Positions 9,001 to 17,542 of a stretch of DNA of 64,000 nt are shown one piece after another; position 1 is the stretch's first letter, and each line of letters opens with the position of its first letter. The stretch is from contig CANQPD010000001.1 in assembly GCA_947625655.1 (NCBI GenBank), positions 124,001 through 188,000 of the forward strand, written 5' to 3'. A model generated the notes under the pieces. It made no database searches. It was not told where the DNA came from and was given only the letters and a program-made list of their open reading frames with translations. The stretch comes from an uncultured Dysosmobacter sp. GTDB lineage: Bacteria; Bacillota; Clostridia; Oscillospirales; Oscillospiraceae. Made by a program: the position numbers and the translations under genes.

Positions 9001-10361
9001 ACCCCGCTGACAAGAAGACAGGCGCTGCCCGGCAGGCGGCTTCCGCCCGGGAGACGGCCCTGCGGGTTTTGGTGAGCTGCCGGACCAACGGAGCCTGGGC
9101 GGACGCCGCCCTGAAGGCACAGCTCAGCCGGGACGGGCTTTCCGGCCCTGACGCGGCGCTTTGCAGCCGCATCGTCTACGGCGTGATGCAGAACCGGATG
9201 CTGCTGGACTTCTATATCGGCGCTTACTGCTCCCAAAAGCCGGAGCATTTGCAGCCGCCGCTGCCGGAGATCCTGCGCATCGGCGCGTACCAGATTTTAT
9301 TCCTGGAGAAAGTGCCGGACAGCGCCGCGGTGAATACCTCTGTGGAGCTTGCCAAGCTGGCAAAGCGGGGGCAGGCGTCCGGCCTTGTCAACGCTGTCCT
9401 CCGTAAGATCGCCCAGAATAAAAATGCCCTGCCTGCCATTCCGGACCGGGACGAGGCGCAGTACCTTTCCATCCGCTACAGCCACCCCAAGTGGCTGGTG
9501 AAGCGGCTGCTGGCCCTTCTGGGCCGGGAGGAGGCGGAAGCGTTCCTCGCCGCCGACAACGGCATAGCGCCGCTGACCGTCCAGGTGAATCCCCTGAAGA
9601 CCACGGTGGAGACGCTGACCGCAGAGCTGACGCAAAGCGGCGTCACGGTGCGGCCCCATCCCTGGGTGCCCGGGTGTCTGGAGCTGTCCGGCAGCGGCGA
9701 CCTGACCCGGCTCCCGGCCTTCCAGGCGGGAAAATTCCTGGTCCAGGACCCCGCCGCCCGGCTGGTGTCCCTGATCACGGACATGAAGCCGGGACAAAAA
9801 GTACTGGACGTCTGCGCCGCCCCCGGCGGCAAATCCTTCGGCGCGGCCTTTGCCATGGAGGACCGGGGCGCGATCCTGGCCTGTGATCTCCATGAAAACA
9901 AGCTGAAGCGGATCCGGGAGGGGGCGGCCCGGCTGGGATTGGGCTGCATCGAGACAGCCGCCGCCGACGGGCGGAAGCGGAATCCCGATTGGGCGGACCG
10001 CTTCGACGTGGTGCTGGTGGACGCGCCCTGCTCGGGGCTTGGCATCATCCGCAAGAAGCCGGACACCCGGTATAAGAAGCCAGACGATCTGTTTACCCTG
10101 CCGGTGGTCCAGGCGGCGATCCTGGACAACGCCGCCGCCTATGTGCGGCCAGGCGGCATCTTGGTTTACTCCACCTGCACCATTCTGCCGGAGGAGAACG
10201 AACAGATCACGGACGCGTTTTTGGCGGAACACCCGGACTTTTCCCGGGAGAGCTTTACACTGCCGCAGCCGGTGGGCGAGACGGACGGCCAGCTGACGCT
10301 GTGGCCCCAGCGCCACGGCACCGACGGCTTTTACATCTGCCGCATGCGGCGGCAAATCTGA
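8997..10361 (+). CDS. rsmB: 16S rRNA (cytosine-967-C5)-methyltransferase RsmB
   Basis: A 454-aa enzyme that methylates C967 of 16S rRNA (E. coli numbering) using SAM. An N-terminal NusB-like RNA-binding domain (about residues 15-145) is followed by the Rossmann methyltransferase domain. Visible motifs include the SAM site VLDVCAAPGGKS, VDAPCSGLG and YSTCTILPEENE, the last carrying the catalytic cysteine of the NOL1/NSUN family. The length is normal and the start is coupled to the yugP-like gene. Confidence 0.96.
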   Translation: MNPADKKTGAARQAASARETALRVLVSCRTNGAWADAALKAQLSRDGLSGPDAALCSRIVYGVMQNRMLLDFYIGAYCSQKPEHLQPPLPEILRIGAYQILFLEKVPDSAAVNTSVELAKLAKRGQASGLVNAVLRKIAQNKNALPAIPDRDEAQYLSIRYSHPKWLVKRLLALLGREEAEAFLAADNGIAPLTVQVNPLKTTVETLTAELTQSGVTVRPHPWVPGCLELSGSGDLTRLPAFQAGKFLVQDPAARLVSLITDMKPGQKVLDVCAAPGGKSFGAAFAMEDRGAILACDLHENKLKRIREGAARLGLGCIETAAADGRKRNPDWADRFDVVLVDAPCSGLGIIRKKPDTRYKKPDDLFTLPVVQAAILDNAAAYVRPGGILVYSTCTILPEENEQITDAFLAEHPDFSRESFTLPQPVGETDGQLTLWPQRHGTDGFYICRMRRQI

Positions 10362-10373
10362 CACGAGGCGCTT

Positions 10374-11417
10374 ATGACCGATTTGAAATCACAGACGCTC
10401 CCGGAGCTGACGGACACCCTGAAAGCCATGGGCGAGCCGGGCTTCCGGGGCAGGCAGGTATTCACCTGGCTCCACAGGGGCGTTACCTCCTTTGACGAGA
10501 TGACCAATCTCCCCAAGGCCCTGCGGGACAAGCTGAAGGAAACCTGCATCCTGACAGTGCCCAAGGTGGCGCGGAAGCAGGTGTCCCGGCTGGACGGCAC
10601 TATCAAGTACCTTTGGGAGCTGGGGGACGGCAACTGCATCGAATCCGTTTTGATGCAGTACCACCACGGAAACACGGTGTGCATCTCCTCCCAGGTGGGC
10701 TGCCGGATGGGCTGCGCCTTCTGCGCGTCCACAATAGCTGGCAAGGTGCGGGACTTAACACCCGCCGAGATGCTGGACCAGGTGCTGTTCACCCAGCTGG
10801 ACTCCGGGCTGGAGATCTCCAACATCGTGCTGATGGGCATTGGCGAGCCGCTGGACAATCTGGACACGGTGCTGCGCTTTTTGGAGCTGGTGAACCATCC
10901 CGACGGCATGAACATCGGGATGCGGCATATCTCCCTGTCCACCTGCGGGGTCATTCCCGGCATCCGGCGTCTGGCGGAGCGGGACCTGCAGCTGACGCTG
11001 TCCGTGTCCCTTCACGCGCCGGACAGCGAGACCCGGTCGAAGATCATGCCGGTGAACCGGGCCTATGATGTGGACGCGCTGTTTGACGCCTGCCACGACT
11101 ATTTTAAAAAGACCGGGCGGCGGATATCCTTTGAGTATGCCATGATCGACGGCGTCAACGACCACGACTGGCAGGCGGACCTGATCGCTGTCAGGCTGCG
11201 GGGGATGCCCGGCCATGTGAACCTGATCCCGCTGAACGACGTGGTGGAGAGCCCCTTCAAGCCCTCCAGGCGCGTTGCGGCGTTTCAGAAGAGACTGGAA
11301 TCCCATGGGATCACGGCCACCGTCCGGCGGAGCCTGGGCGGGGACATCGACGCCTCCTGCGGGCAGCTCCGCCGGAAGGCCATGGAAGAAGCACGGAAAG
11401 GGGAGGATTCCCAATGA
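10374..11417 (+). CDS. rlmN: Dual-specificity 23S rRNA A2503/tRNA A37 methyltransferase RlmN
   Basis: A 347-aa radical-SAM methyltransferase that places a methyl group at C2 of A2503 in 23S rRNA and A37 of some tRNAs. The Fe-S ligands form a CX3CX2C motif (C110, C114, C117). The C-terminal region with the resting cysteine (GGDIDASCGQL) is intact, and the length fits RlmN. The gene overlaps prpC by ATGA at 11414-11417 and follows the Firmicutes order rsmB-rlmN-prpC-prkC. Confidence 0.96.
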   Translation: MTDLKSQTLPELTDTLKAMGEPGFRGRQVFTWLHRGVTSFDEMTNLPKALRDKLKETCILTVPKVARKQVSRLDGTIKYLWELGDGNCIESVLMQYHHGNTVCISSQVGCRMGCAFCASTIAGKVRDLTPAEMLDQVLFTQLDSGLEISNIVLMGIGEPLDNLDTVLRFLELVNHPDGMNIGMRHISLSTCGVIPGIRRLAERDLQLTLSVSLHAPDSETRSKIMPVNRAYDVDALFDACHDYFKKTGRRISFEYAMIDGVNDHDWQADLIAVRLRGMPGHVNLIPLNDVVESPFKPSRRVAAFQKRLESHGITATVRRSLGGDIDASCGQLRRKAMEEARKGEDSQ

Positions 11418-12154
11418 TGCACATATGGGGCATGACCGATGTGGGCCTGGTCCGCAAAGAGAACCAGGACGCGTATTTGGTCAGAGAGGAGACCGCCACT
11501 GGCCATACCATCTGCGTGGTCTGCGACGGCATGGGCGGCGCCGCCGGCGGCCGGATCGCCAGCCGGATCGCGGTGGAGACCTTTACATCGGAGCTGGAAA
11601 AAATACTGACCGCCGGGATGCAGCCCCAGCAGCTGCGGGAGGCGTCTTCTTACGCCGTCTCCCTGGCCAACAAGGCCATCCGGGAGGCCGCCAGCCAGAT
11701 GGAGGAATACCATAACATGGGCACCACCCTGGTGTCCGCCGTCTCCTATGACGGCGGCGTGGTGGTCTCCAACGTGGGGGACAGCCGGGCCTATCACATC
11801 ACCAGGCGCGGCATCACCCGGGTCACCAAGGACCACTCCCTGGTGGAGCGGATGGTGGACCGGGGGGACATCACCGCCGAGGAGGCCCGCCGCCATCCCA
11901 ACCGGAACCTCATCACCCGGGCCCTCGGCCCGGACGCCGACGCCCAGTGCGACGGGTATATCTGCGCCATGGAGCCGGGGGAATACCTCCTGCTCTGCAC
12001 CGACGGCCTGGTGGATACCGTCACCGACCAGGAGATGCTGTTTGAGGTCATCCACGGCGACGGGCCTGACAGCTGCCTGGGCCGCCTGCTGGACATCTCC
12101 AAGAGCCGGGGCGCGTCTGACAATGTCACCGCCGTCCTGATGCAGATACTGTAA
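11414..12154 (+). CDS. prpC: PP2C-type protein serine/threonine phosphatase
   Basis: A 246-aa metal-dependent PPM/PP2C phosphatase that opposes the PASTA kinase encoded next. Metal-binding motifs are present: DVGLVRKENQD near the N-terminus, CDGMGG, GDSRAY and SDNVTAV at the end. A second in-frame Met lies one codon later. It overlaps rlmN and is 15 nt from prkC, so phosphatase and kinase are expressed together, as in other Firmicutes. Confidence 0.95.
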   Translation: MMHIWGMTDVGLVRKENQDAYLVREETATGHTICVVCDGMGGAAGGRIASRIAVETFTSELEKILTAGMQPQQLREASSYAVSLANKAIREAASQMEEYHNMGTTLVSAVSYDGGVVVSNVGDSRAYHITRRGITRVTKDHSLVERMVDRGDITAEEARRHPNRNLITRALGPDADAQCDGYICAMEPGEYLLLCTDGLVDTVTDQEMLFEVIHGDGPDSCLGRLLDISKSRGASDNVTAVLMQIL

Positions 12155-12169
12155 GAAAGGGGGAGGCAT

Positions 12170-14170
12170 ATGGATATGGACCAGTATATCGGAAAAATGC
12201 TGGACAACCGCTATGAGATCCTGGAGCGCATCGGCACCGGCGGCATGGCGGTGGTCTACAAGGCGAAGTGCCACCGCCTCAACCGCCTGGTGGCCATCAA
12301 GATCCTGAAAAGCGATCTGGCGCAGGATGCGGATTTCCGCCGCCGTTTCAACGCGGAATCCCAGGCTGTCGCCCAGCTGTCTCACCCCAACATCGTGTCG
12401 GTCTACGATGTGTCCAAGGGCGGCGATATCGAGTATATCGTCATGGAGCTCATCGACGGCATCACCCTGAAGCAGTATATGGAAAAGCGGGGCCAGCTGA
12501 ACTGGCGGGAATCCCTGCACTTCATCACCCAGATCATGCGGGGCCTCAGCCACGCCCACAGCCGGGGCATCGTCCACCGGGACATCAAGCCCCAGAACAT
12601 CATGGTCCTGCGGGACGGCAGCGTGAAGGTGGCCGATTTCGGCATCGCGTGCCTGGAAAACTCCGCCCAGACCCTGACCCAGGAGGCCCTGGGCTCCGTC
12701 CACTATATTTCGCCGGAGCAGGCCCGGGGCGACCGGACCGACGCCCGCAGCGACATCTATTCCGCCGGCGTGGTGCTGTATGAGATGCTGGCGGGGCGGC
12801 TGCCCTTTGAGGGGGATTCCGCCGTGTCTGTTGCCATCCAGCACCTGAGCTCCATCCCTCTGGCGCCCCGGGAGATCAACCCGGACATCCCCGAGCAGCT
12901 GGAGCTGATCTGCATGAAGGCCATGGCGCCGGATCTGGAGCGGCGCTACTTCTCCGCCGACGCCATGATCGCCGACCTGGAGGCCTTCCGCAAGAATCCC
13001 GGTGTCAGCCTGGATTTTGAACTGGAGGATCTCCGGCCGACTGAGGAGGACGAGCCCACCCAGCTGCTGCGGACGGCGTCCGTCAGCGCCGCCGCCAACA
13101 CGGGGCGGTCCCACAGGGCCCCTCCCGCCGAGCGGGAGCGCCGCCGGGACTATGACGACTATGGGGAGCCGGAGAGAAAAGGCAGCAAGGGGCGCACGGC
13201 GCTGGTCGTGGTGGCCTGCATCCTGGCGGTGGCGCTGGTGGCCGTGCTGTTCAGAACCATTTTCACGTCCTTTAACGCGCCGATGGACCAGTATGCCGTG
13301 CCTGATCTGCTGGGCTGGAAGGTGGAAGAGGCCCAGGAGCGGGCGGACATCAAGGATATTTTCACCATCGAGGTCCAGGAGGAGACTTATTTCAGCGACG
13401 AGTACGAAGCCGATGAGATTGTCAGGCAGTCTCCCGATCCCGGTGAATACCGCAAGGGCGGGCAGCTGGTCATCGAAGTGTGGCTGAGCGCCGGGCCGGA
13501 CATCGACACCATGCCGAATGTGACCAATAGGACCGTGATCGAGGCTTCCAGCATCGTTCTGAAAAGCCTGAAGGAAAAATATGACCTGAACATCGAAGCC
13601 CTGGAAGAGGACATGCAGTACAGCGCTGATGTCCCGGCCGGCAATATCATCTCCAGCATCCCCGCCGAGGGGGAGCGGCTGGAAAAGGGCCAGACCATCC
13701 ATCTGGTGGTCAGCAAGGGGCCCCAGCCCACCGCCTATATCCCCTTTATCGGCATGAAGCTGGATGATGTGGCCAAGCGGCTGGAGGACATGGGCCTGAC
13801 GCTTGGAGATGTGAAGAAAGAGCCCAGCGATCAGGAGGCCGGTATCATCATCGGCCAGGATCCCGACCCCGAAACGGTGACGGAGGTGCTGCCGGGGACC
13901 GTTGTCAATTTTGTGGTCAGCCAGGGCCCGGATGGAGAGGTTTCCACTTTGGGAAGCGATAATGTGGTTTTCACGCTGCCCACGGACCGGATCAACGGCC
14001 AGCTGGAGGTCTATCAGGACGGCAAACGGATCTTTAACGAGACCGTCCTGTGTGAACCGGGGGCCTATTCTCTGCAGGTCTATGGAAGCGGAGAGACCCA
14101 TATCACCGCCTATTTGGACGGCGAACTGATCTACGACAAGTGGATCACCATTGACCCGTACTATGGCTGA
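12170..14170 (+). CDS. prkC: PASTA-domain Ser/Thr protein kinase PrkC/Stk1
   Basis: A 666-aa membrane kinase. The cytoplasmic kinase domain (about residues 14-275) has the glycine loop GTGGMAVVYK, the catalytic lysine K44 (AIKIL), the catalytic loop HRDIKPQN (H136, D138) and DFGIA. A juxtamembrane linker, one membrane segment (about 344-363) and three extracellular PASTA repeats follow, then a C-terminal extension of about 90 residues. The family senses muropeptides and lipid II and controls germination and cell-wall growth. It is followed directly by rsgA with a short overlap. Confidence 0.96.
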   Translation: MDMDQYIGKMLDNRYEILERIGTGGMAVVYKAKCHRLNRLVAIKILKSDLAQDADFRRRFNAESQAVAQLSHPNIVSVYDVSKGGDIEYIVMELIDGITLKQYMEKRGQLNWRESLHFITQIMRGLSHAHSRGIVHRDIKPQNIMVLRDGSVKVADFGIACLENSAQTLTQEALGSVHYISPEQARGDRTDARSDIYSAGVVLYEMLAGRLPFEGDSAVSVAIQHLSSIPLAPREINPDIPEQLELICMKAMAPDLERRYFSADAMIADLEAFRKNPGVSLDFELEDLRPTEEDEPTQLLRTASVSAAANTGRSHRAPPAERERRRDYDDYGEPERKGSKGRTALVVVACILAVALVAVLFRTIFTSFNAPMDQYAVPDLLGWKVEEAQERADIKDIFTIEVQEETYFSDEYEADEIVRQSPDPGEYRKGGQLVIEVWLSAGPDIDTMPNVTNRTVIEASSIVLKSLKEKYDLNIEALEEDMQYSADVPAGNIISSIPAEGERLEKGQTIHLVVSKGPQPTAYIPFIGMKLDDVAKRLEDMGLTLGDVKKEPSDQEAGIIIGQDPDPETVTEVLPGTVVNFVVSQGPDGEVSTLGSDNVVFTLPTDRINGQLEVYQDGKRIFNETVLCEPGAYSLQVYGSGETHITAYLDGELIYDKWITIDPYYG

Positions 14171-15053
14171 GGGACGTATTCAAAAAGCCCTGAGCGGCTT
14201 CTATTATGTGGACACCGGCAGTGAGATCCTGACCTGCCGGGCCAGGGGAAAGTTCCGAAAAGAGGGCGTCTCCCCCCTGGTGGGCGACCGGGTGGAGGTC
14301 CGGGAGCTGGGTAGCGGCGAGGGCTTCGTGGAGAAGATCCTGCCCCGCCGGAACGCCTTTTCCCGCCCCGCGGTGGCCAACATCGACCAATTGGTGGTGA
14401 TCGCCTCCGCCGCCATCCCCCGGACAGATCCCTTCCTCATTGACCGGGTGGCCGCCATCGCGGCGCTGAAGGGCTGTGAGGTCATCGTCCTGCTGAATAA
14501 GTGCGACCTGGACAGGGCCGACGGGCTGTACGGCATCTATCGTGCCGCCGGTTTCCAAACCCTGCGTGTCAGCGCCGAGACAGGGGAGGGGCTGGAGGAG
14601 CTGAAGCCGCTGATCGCTGGAAAGCTGTCTGCCTTTACAGGCAATTCCGGCGTAGGGAAATCCAGCATCCTCAATGCCCTGGATCCGGCATTCCACCTGC
14701 AGGTGGGGGAGATCAGCGAGGCCCTGGGCCGGGGACGGCACACCACACGCCATGTGGAGCTGTACCGTCTGGCGTGCGGGGCGGAGGTCATGGATTCCCC
14801 GGGCTTTTCCTCCTTTGAGACGGAGGAGTTGAACCTGGAGCTGAAGCGCCGCCTGCCGGAGACCTTCCCGGACTTTGGGCCGTATCTGGACGGCTGCCGC
14901 TTTGTCGGGTGCAGCCACACCAAGGAAAAGGGCTGCGCCGTGCTGGAGGCCGTCCGCAGGGGCGATATCCAGAAGAGCCGGCACAACAGCTATCTGCGGC
15001 TTTACGAGGAGCTGAAGCCCCTGAAGGACTGGCAGGAGGCCAAGAGATCCTAA
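14163..15053 (+). CDS. rsgA: Ribosome small-subunit-dependent GTPase RsgA
   Basis: A 296-aa circularly permuted GTPase that helps mature the 30S subunit. The order is OB-fold, then G4 (NKCDLD), G1 (GNSGVGKSS), G3 (DSPGF) and a C-terminal zinc knuckle (CRFVGCSHTKEKGC). ATG 14163 is chosen over TTG 14151; it overlaps the prkC stop by 8 nt. In B. subtilis rsgA is followed by rpe and thiN before spoVM; here those two are missing and spoVM follows after one small ORF. Confidence 0.94.
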   Translation: MAEGRIQKALSGFYYVDTGSEILTCRARGKFRKEGVSPLVGDRVEVRELGSGEGFVEKILPRRNAFSRPAVANIDQLVVIASAAIPRTDPFLIDRVAAIAALKGCEVIVLLNKCDLDRADGLYGIYRAAGFQTLRVSAETGEGLEELKPLIAGKLSAFTGNSGVGKSSILNALDPAFHLQVGEISEALGRGRHTTRHVELYRLACGAEVMDSPGFSSFETEELNLELKRRLPETFPDFGPYLDGCRFVGCSHTKEKGCAVLEAVRRGDIQKSRHNSYLRLYEELKPLKDWQEAKRS

Positions 15054-15055
15054 TG

Positions 15056-15088
15056 AAACGCCGGATGCAAACGCATCCGGCGTTTTCC
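15056..15088 (+). terminator. Intrinsic terminator after rsgA
   Basis: A perfect 13-bp stem (15056-15068 with 15073-15085), with loop AAAC and a T-run, begins just after the rsgA stop. It closes the long housekeeping transcript. Confidence 0.85.
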
Positions 15089-15089
15089 T

Positions 15090-15118
15090 TTGAACACGGG
15101 ACAACACTGCCGTATATA
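15090..15118 (+). promoter_or_regulatory. Possible promoter for the spoVM-region small ORFs
   Basis: TTGAAC (15090-15095), a 17-nt spacer and TATATA (15113-15118) resemble a vegetative promoter just downstream of the rsgA terminator and 27 nt before the next gene. An alternative -10, TATAAT at 15115-15120, would give a 19-nt spacer. Confidence 0.45.
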
Positions 15119-15144
15119 ATGGACCAGAAGAGGAGGTGAGACGC

Positions 15145-15303
15145 ATGTTTGGACGGCGGGGAGGCGGCTCCTGTCTGCTTGGCATCTGCGCGGTGGCTCT
15201 GGGCGCGGGGATCCTGATTGCCGCGATCTTTCCCGTGGGCGCGCTGCTGTTTCTGGTGGCCTTCCTGCTGATCGCATGCGGCTGCGCCTGCTGCAGGCGT
15301 TGA
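15145..15303 (+). CDS. Small membrane protein (52 aa)
   Basis: A 52-aa hydrophobic protein: a short basic Gly-rich start (MFGRRGGGS), then two hydrophobic stretches (about residues 10-27 and 28-44), and a Cys-rich end (CGCACCRR). AGGAGGTGAG at 15131-15140 is a near-perfect ribosome site 5 nt before ATG 15145, which is the main reason to call it real. It lies between the rsgA terminator and spoVM and may be cotranscribed with spoVM. I do not recognise the family. Confidence 0.6.
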   Translation: MFGRRGGGSCLLGICAVALGAGILIAAIFPVGALLFLVAFLLIACGCACCRR

Positions 15304-15334
15304 TACGGCTGCCGTATCGGAAAGGAGCGTTATC

Positions 15335-15409
15335 ATGAATATCGTGGTTTGGAAATCTCCCAAGGCGCTGCGGGGCATTCTGCGAAAAATATTCCGGGTG
15401 AAGGCATAA
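15335..15409 (+). CDS. spoVM: SpoVM, spore-coat anchoring peptide (24 aa)
   Basis: A 24-aa peptide, MNIVVWKSPKALRGILRKIF followed by RVKA, preceded by AAAGGAGC at 15321-15328. SpoVM is a 26-aa amphipathic helix that recognises the positive curvature of the forespore and anchors SpoIVA. The size, the conserved K-x-P-K segment followed by a Gly and an amphipathic Ile/Leu/Arg/Lys helix all match. Position supports the call: B. subtilis has prpC-prkC-rsgA-rpe-thiN-spoVM, and the same order without rpe and thiN occurs here. It also lies 58 nt before the SipL gene, whose product works in the same layer. Confidence 0.8.
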   Translation: MNIVVWKSPKALRGILRKIFRVKA

Positions 15410-15467
15410 CCGATCCAGGCGGTTCATAGAGTAGGACATGAACTGCCGGGAAAGGAAGGGGTCCTTC

Positions 15468-17006
15468 ATGGAACTGGAACTGAAAAAAGAGAGCCTGGAT
15501 GCCTATGAGACAGGCGGGGAATTGACCTTGACCCAGGAGGAGACGGCGGAGACCATCGTGCCGGACTACTGTCCTGATATCGCGCGGATCATTGAGGCCG
15601 ACGGCAAGGTGTATCTCCACAGCCGGGAGCTGCGGGACGGCAAGGCGGAGGTCTCCGGCACCGTCCGGGTGACGGTGCTGTATACCCCGGACGGGGAGAG
15701 CGGCATCCGCACCCTGGAATTCGCCATGCCCTTTACTGTGGAGAGCGACAGCCGCAGCCTGCCGGACTGTGTCTATCTGACGGCGGAGACGGAGCCGGAA
15801 TTTCTGGAGGCGCGGATGCTGAATCCCCGCAAGATCTTTACGCACTGCAAGCTAGTGACCCATATCGCCGGATACCAGAAAACGCCGCTGGCCTTCTGCA
15901 CCGACACGGAGGCGGAGGAAGCGCTCTGCGTGGAGAAGCGGCAGGAGACGCAGCACGCGGTCCTGCTGACGCACATTGCTGAGAAGGATTTTACCTTTAC
16001 AGATGAAATGACCCTTTCCCCAGGGAGGGAGGGGGCCGCGGAGCTGCTGACCAGCCAGGTTTGCAGCGCCGTCACGGAGACGAAGATCGTTGGAAGCAAG
16101 CTGATCTTCAAGGGCGTCTTTTCCGTCGCGCTTCTCTACCGCACCGCCGACGGAAAGTGCTGCTCCACCACCGGGGAGCTGCCGTTCTCCCAGATCATGG
16201 AGGTGGAGGGCGCCGCGGAGGGAGCCGCCGCATCCCTGCACCTGCAGCTGACAGGCACGGACATCCAAATCGACGGGGACGACGCCGAGGGGCGCCAGAT
16301 CGCCGTGACGCTGTACTTCCACGCCACGGCGCTGCTGCGGGAGGAGCGGGACCTGACGCTGCTCAGCGACCTCTATTCCACCGCCTACGATATGACGTAT
16401 GAGGCGTCGCCTCTGGCGCTGACCAGCTTCTGCGAGACCATGAGCCGCCGGCAGACCGTGCGGGAGGTGCTGGAGATCGGCGTGGTGGCGGAATCCATCC
16501 TGTCCCTCTCTGTGTCCTGCGGCACGGTATCCGTCAGCCGGGAGGGGGAGAGCACGGTGCTGCGCGCCGGCGCCACGGTCCGGGCACTGTATCTGGACGA
16601 AGGCGGCGTGCCGCTGGTGGCGGAGCGGTGCATCGATGCCAGCTGCCAGCTGGAGCTGCCGGAGGACTGCCGGGTCACCGCCAGGGCCGTCTGTTCCGAG
16701 GAGGTGCAGGGCAGCCTGGGGGACCGGGGGATCGAGGTGCGTTTCCCCGTGGATTTCCGGGTGGAGGCCGCCAGCCGGGTCAAGCGGGTCTGCATCACCG
16801 CCGCCAAGCTGGACACGGAGTCCACAAAGGACATGACCGGCGCGCCGTCCCTGGTGCTGCGCTGTCTCGGGCGGCAGGAGAGCGCCTGGGACCTGGCGAA
16901 GAAGTACAACACCACCATCGGGACCATTCTGGCCGCCAATCAGCTGGAGGATGAAGCGGAGATTCCCCGGGAAAAGCTGCTGCTGATTCCCAGAAAGCGG
17001 GCGTAA
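15468..17006 (+). CDS. sipL: SPOCS (DUF3794) and LysM domain protein, SipL-like
   Basis: A 512-aa protein with DUF3794/SPOCS-type repeats along most of its length and a C-terminal LysM motif (about residues 465-508, WDLAKKYNTT...ILAANQL...LLIP). This is the domain order of SipL, the clostridial spore-morphogenesis protein that binds SpoIVA through its LysM domain and anchors the coat. The start is ATG 15468, with AAGGAAGGGG just upstream; the frame is open ten codons further back. It lies next to spoVM and about 3 kb from spoIVA. A MITE-like element follows the stop. Confidence 0.88.
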   Translation: MELELKKESLDAYETGGELTLTQEETAETIVPDYCPDIARIIEADGKVYLHSRELRDGKAEVSGTVRVTVLYTPDGESGIRTLEFAMPFTVESDSRSLPDCVYLTAETEPEFLEARMLNPRKIFTHCKLVTHIAGYQKTPLAFCTDTEAEEALCVEKRQETQHAVLLTHIAEKDFTFTDEMTLSPGREGAAELLTSQVCSAVTETKIVGSKLIFKGVFSVALLYRTADGKCCSTTGELPFSQIMEVEGAAEGAAASLHLQLTGTDIQIDGDDAEGRQIAVTLYFHATALLREERDLTLLSDLYSTAYDMTYEASPLALTSFCETMSRRQTVREVLEIGVVAESILSLSVSCGTVSVSREGESTVLRAGATVRALYLDEGGVPLVAERCIDASCQLELPEDCRVTARAVCSEEVQGSLGDRGIEVRFPVDFRVEAASRVKRVCITAAKLDTESTKDMTGAPSLVLRCLGRQESAWDLAKKYNTTIGTILAANQLEDEAEIPREKLLLIPRKRA

Positions 17007-17011
17007 AAATA

Positions 17012-17338
17012 AGCGGACGGCCAGTGGCCGTCCGCTCAGGCTGTCGAAAAAGTCCGCTGGACTTTTTCGACAGCCTGAACAATGCCTCGCTTTTTTGTCT
17101 GCTTCGCAGCCCAAAAAGCAGCCTCGGCCCAAAGGAACGGGCCTCGGCAGACTACACGGAGAGATGTGCAGCCAGCCGCTTCGCGGCGCAAACGCCTGCT
17201 GATGCAGGCTTTTTGCAGGCATTCGATTCAACACGAGGGGGGCTCCCGCCCCCTCGTACTCCCCCTGCGAAACGGAACGCTTTTTCTCCAAACAGAGGTT
17301 TTTTGACAAGCTGAGCGGACGGCCAGTGGCCGTCCGCT
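17012..17338. mobile_element. MITE-like element with terminal inverted repeats
   Basis: The left end (17012-17055) and the reverse complement of the right end (17296-17338) match over about 40 bp with a few differences. Each end starts with the same 25-bp near-palindrome (AGCGGACGGCCA...CGTCCGCT; 17012-17036 and 17314-17338). Directly inside the left end is a perfect 19-bp hairpin (17037-17055/17059-17077). The 327-bp unit has no credible gene. This structure suggests a small non-autonomous transposable element, or a dispersed structured repeat, between sipL and the ABC transporter. Confidence 0.6.
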
Positions 17339-17360
17339 GTTTTGCGATCTGCTTCAATTT

Positions 17361-17393
17361 TCCGAATACCGGGCCAGGAACTGCCGGGTGCGC
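17361..17393. repeat. Stray copy of the downstream ATPase gene's 3' end
   Basis: This 33-bp segment matches 17550-17582 (the last codons of the ABC ATPase gene) at 32 of 33 positions. Read on the minus strand it encodes the same end, RTRQFLARYSE, and runs into an in-frame stop after Asn. The 156 bp between the copies hold several short inverted repeats and no gene. A tail-duplicating insertion is a possible cause. Confidence 0.75.
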
Positions 17394-17542
17394 GATTCCC
17401 GGCCGGGCAAGCCAGGCCGGGAGCCCTTAGAATCAAATATTCTCGGGCGAAATGAATTCGCCCTGCGGCAAGATGCTTGCTTCGCAAACATGCTTGCACG
17501 CACCATTCGGCGCGGCCGCGCGGTGCGCGGCGTCGTCGCGCA

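Noticed and set aside
11285-14101. 938-aa open frame antisense to rlmN, prpC and prkC
   Set aside because: It lies entirely antisense to three well-supported genes and has no recognisable domain; it is a GC-skew shadow.
17037-17077. Perfect 19-bp hairpin taken as a simple sipL terminator
   Set aside because: It has no terminal T-run and is part of the inverted-repeat element; it may terminate, but it is better described as the element's inner end.
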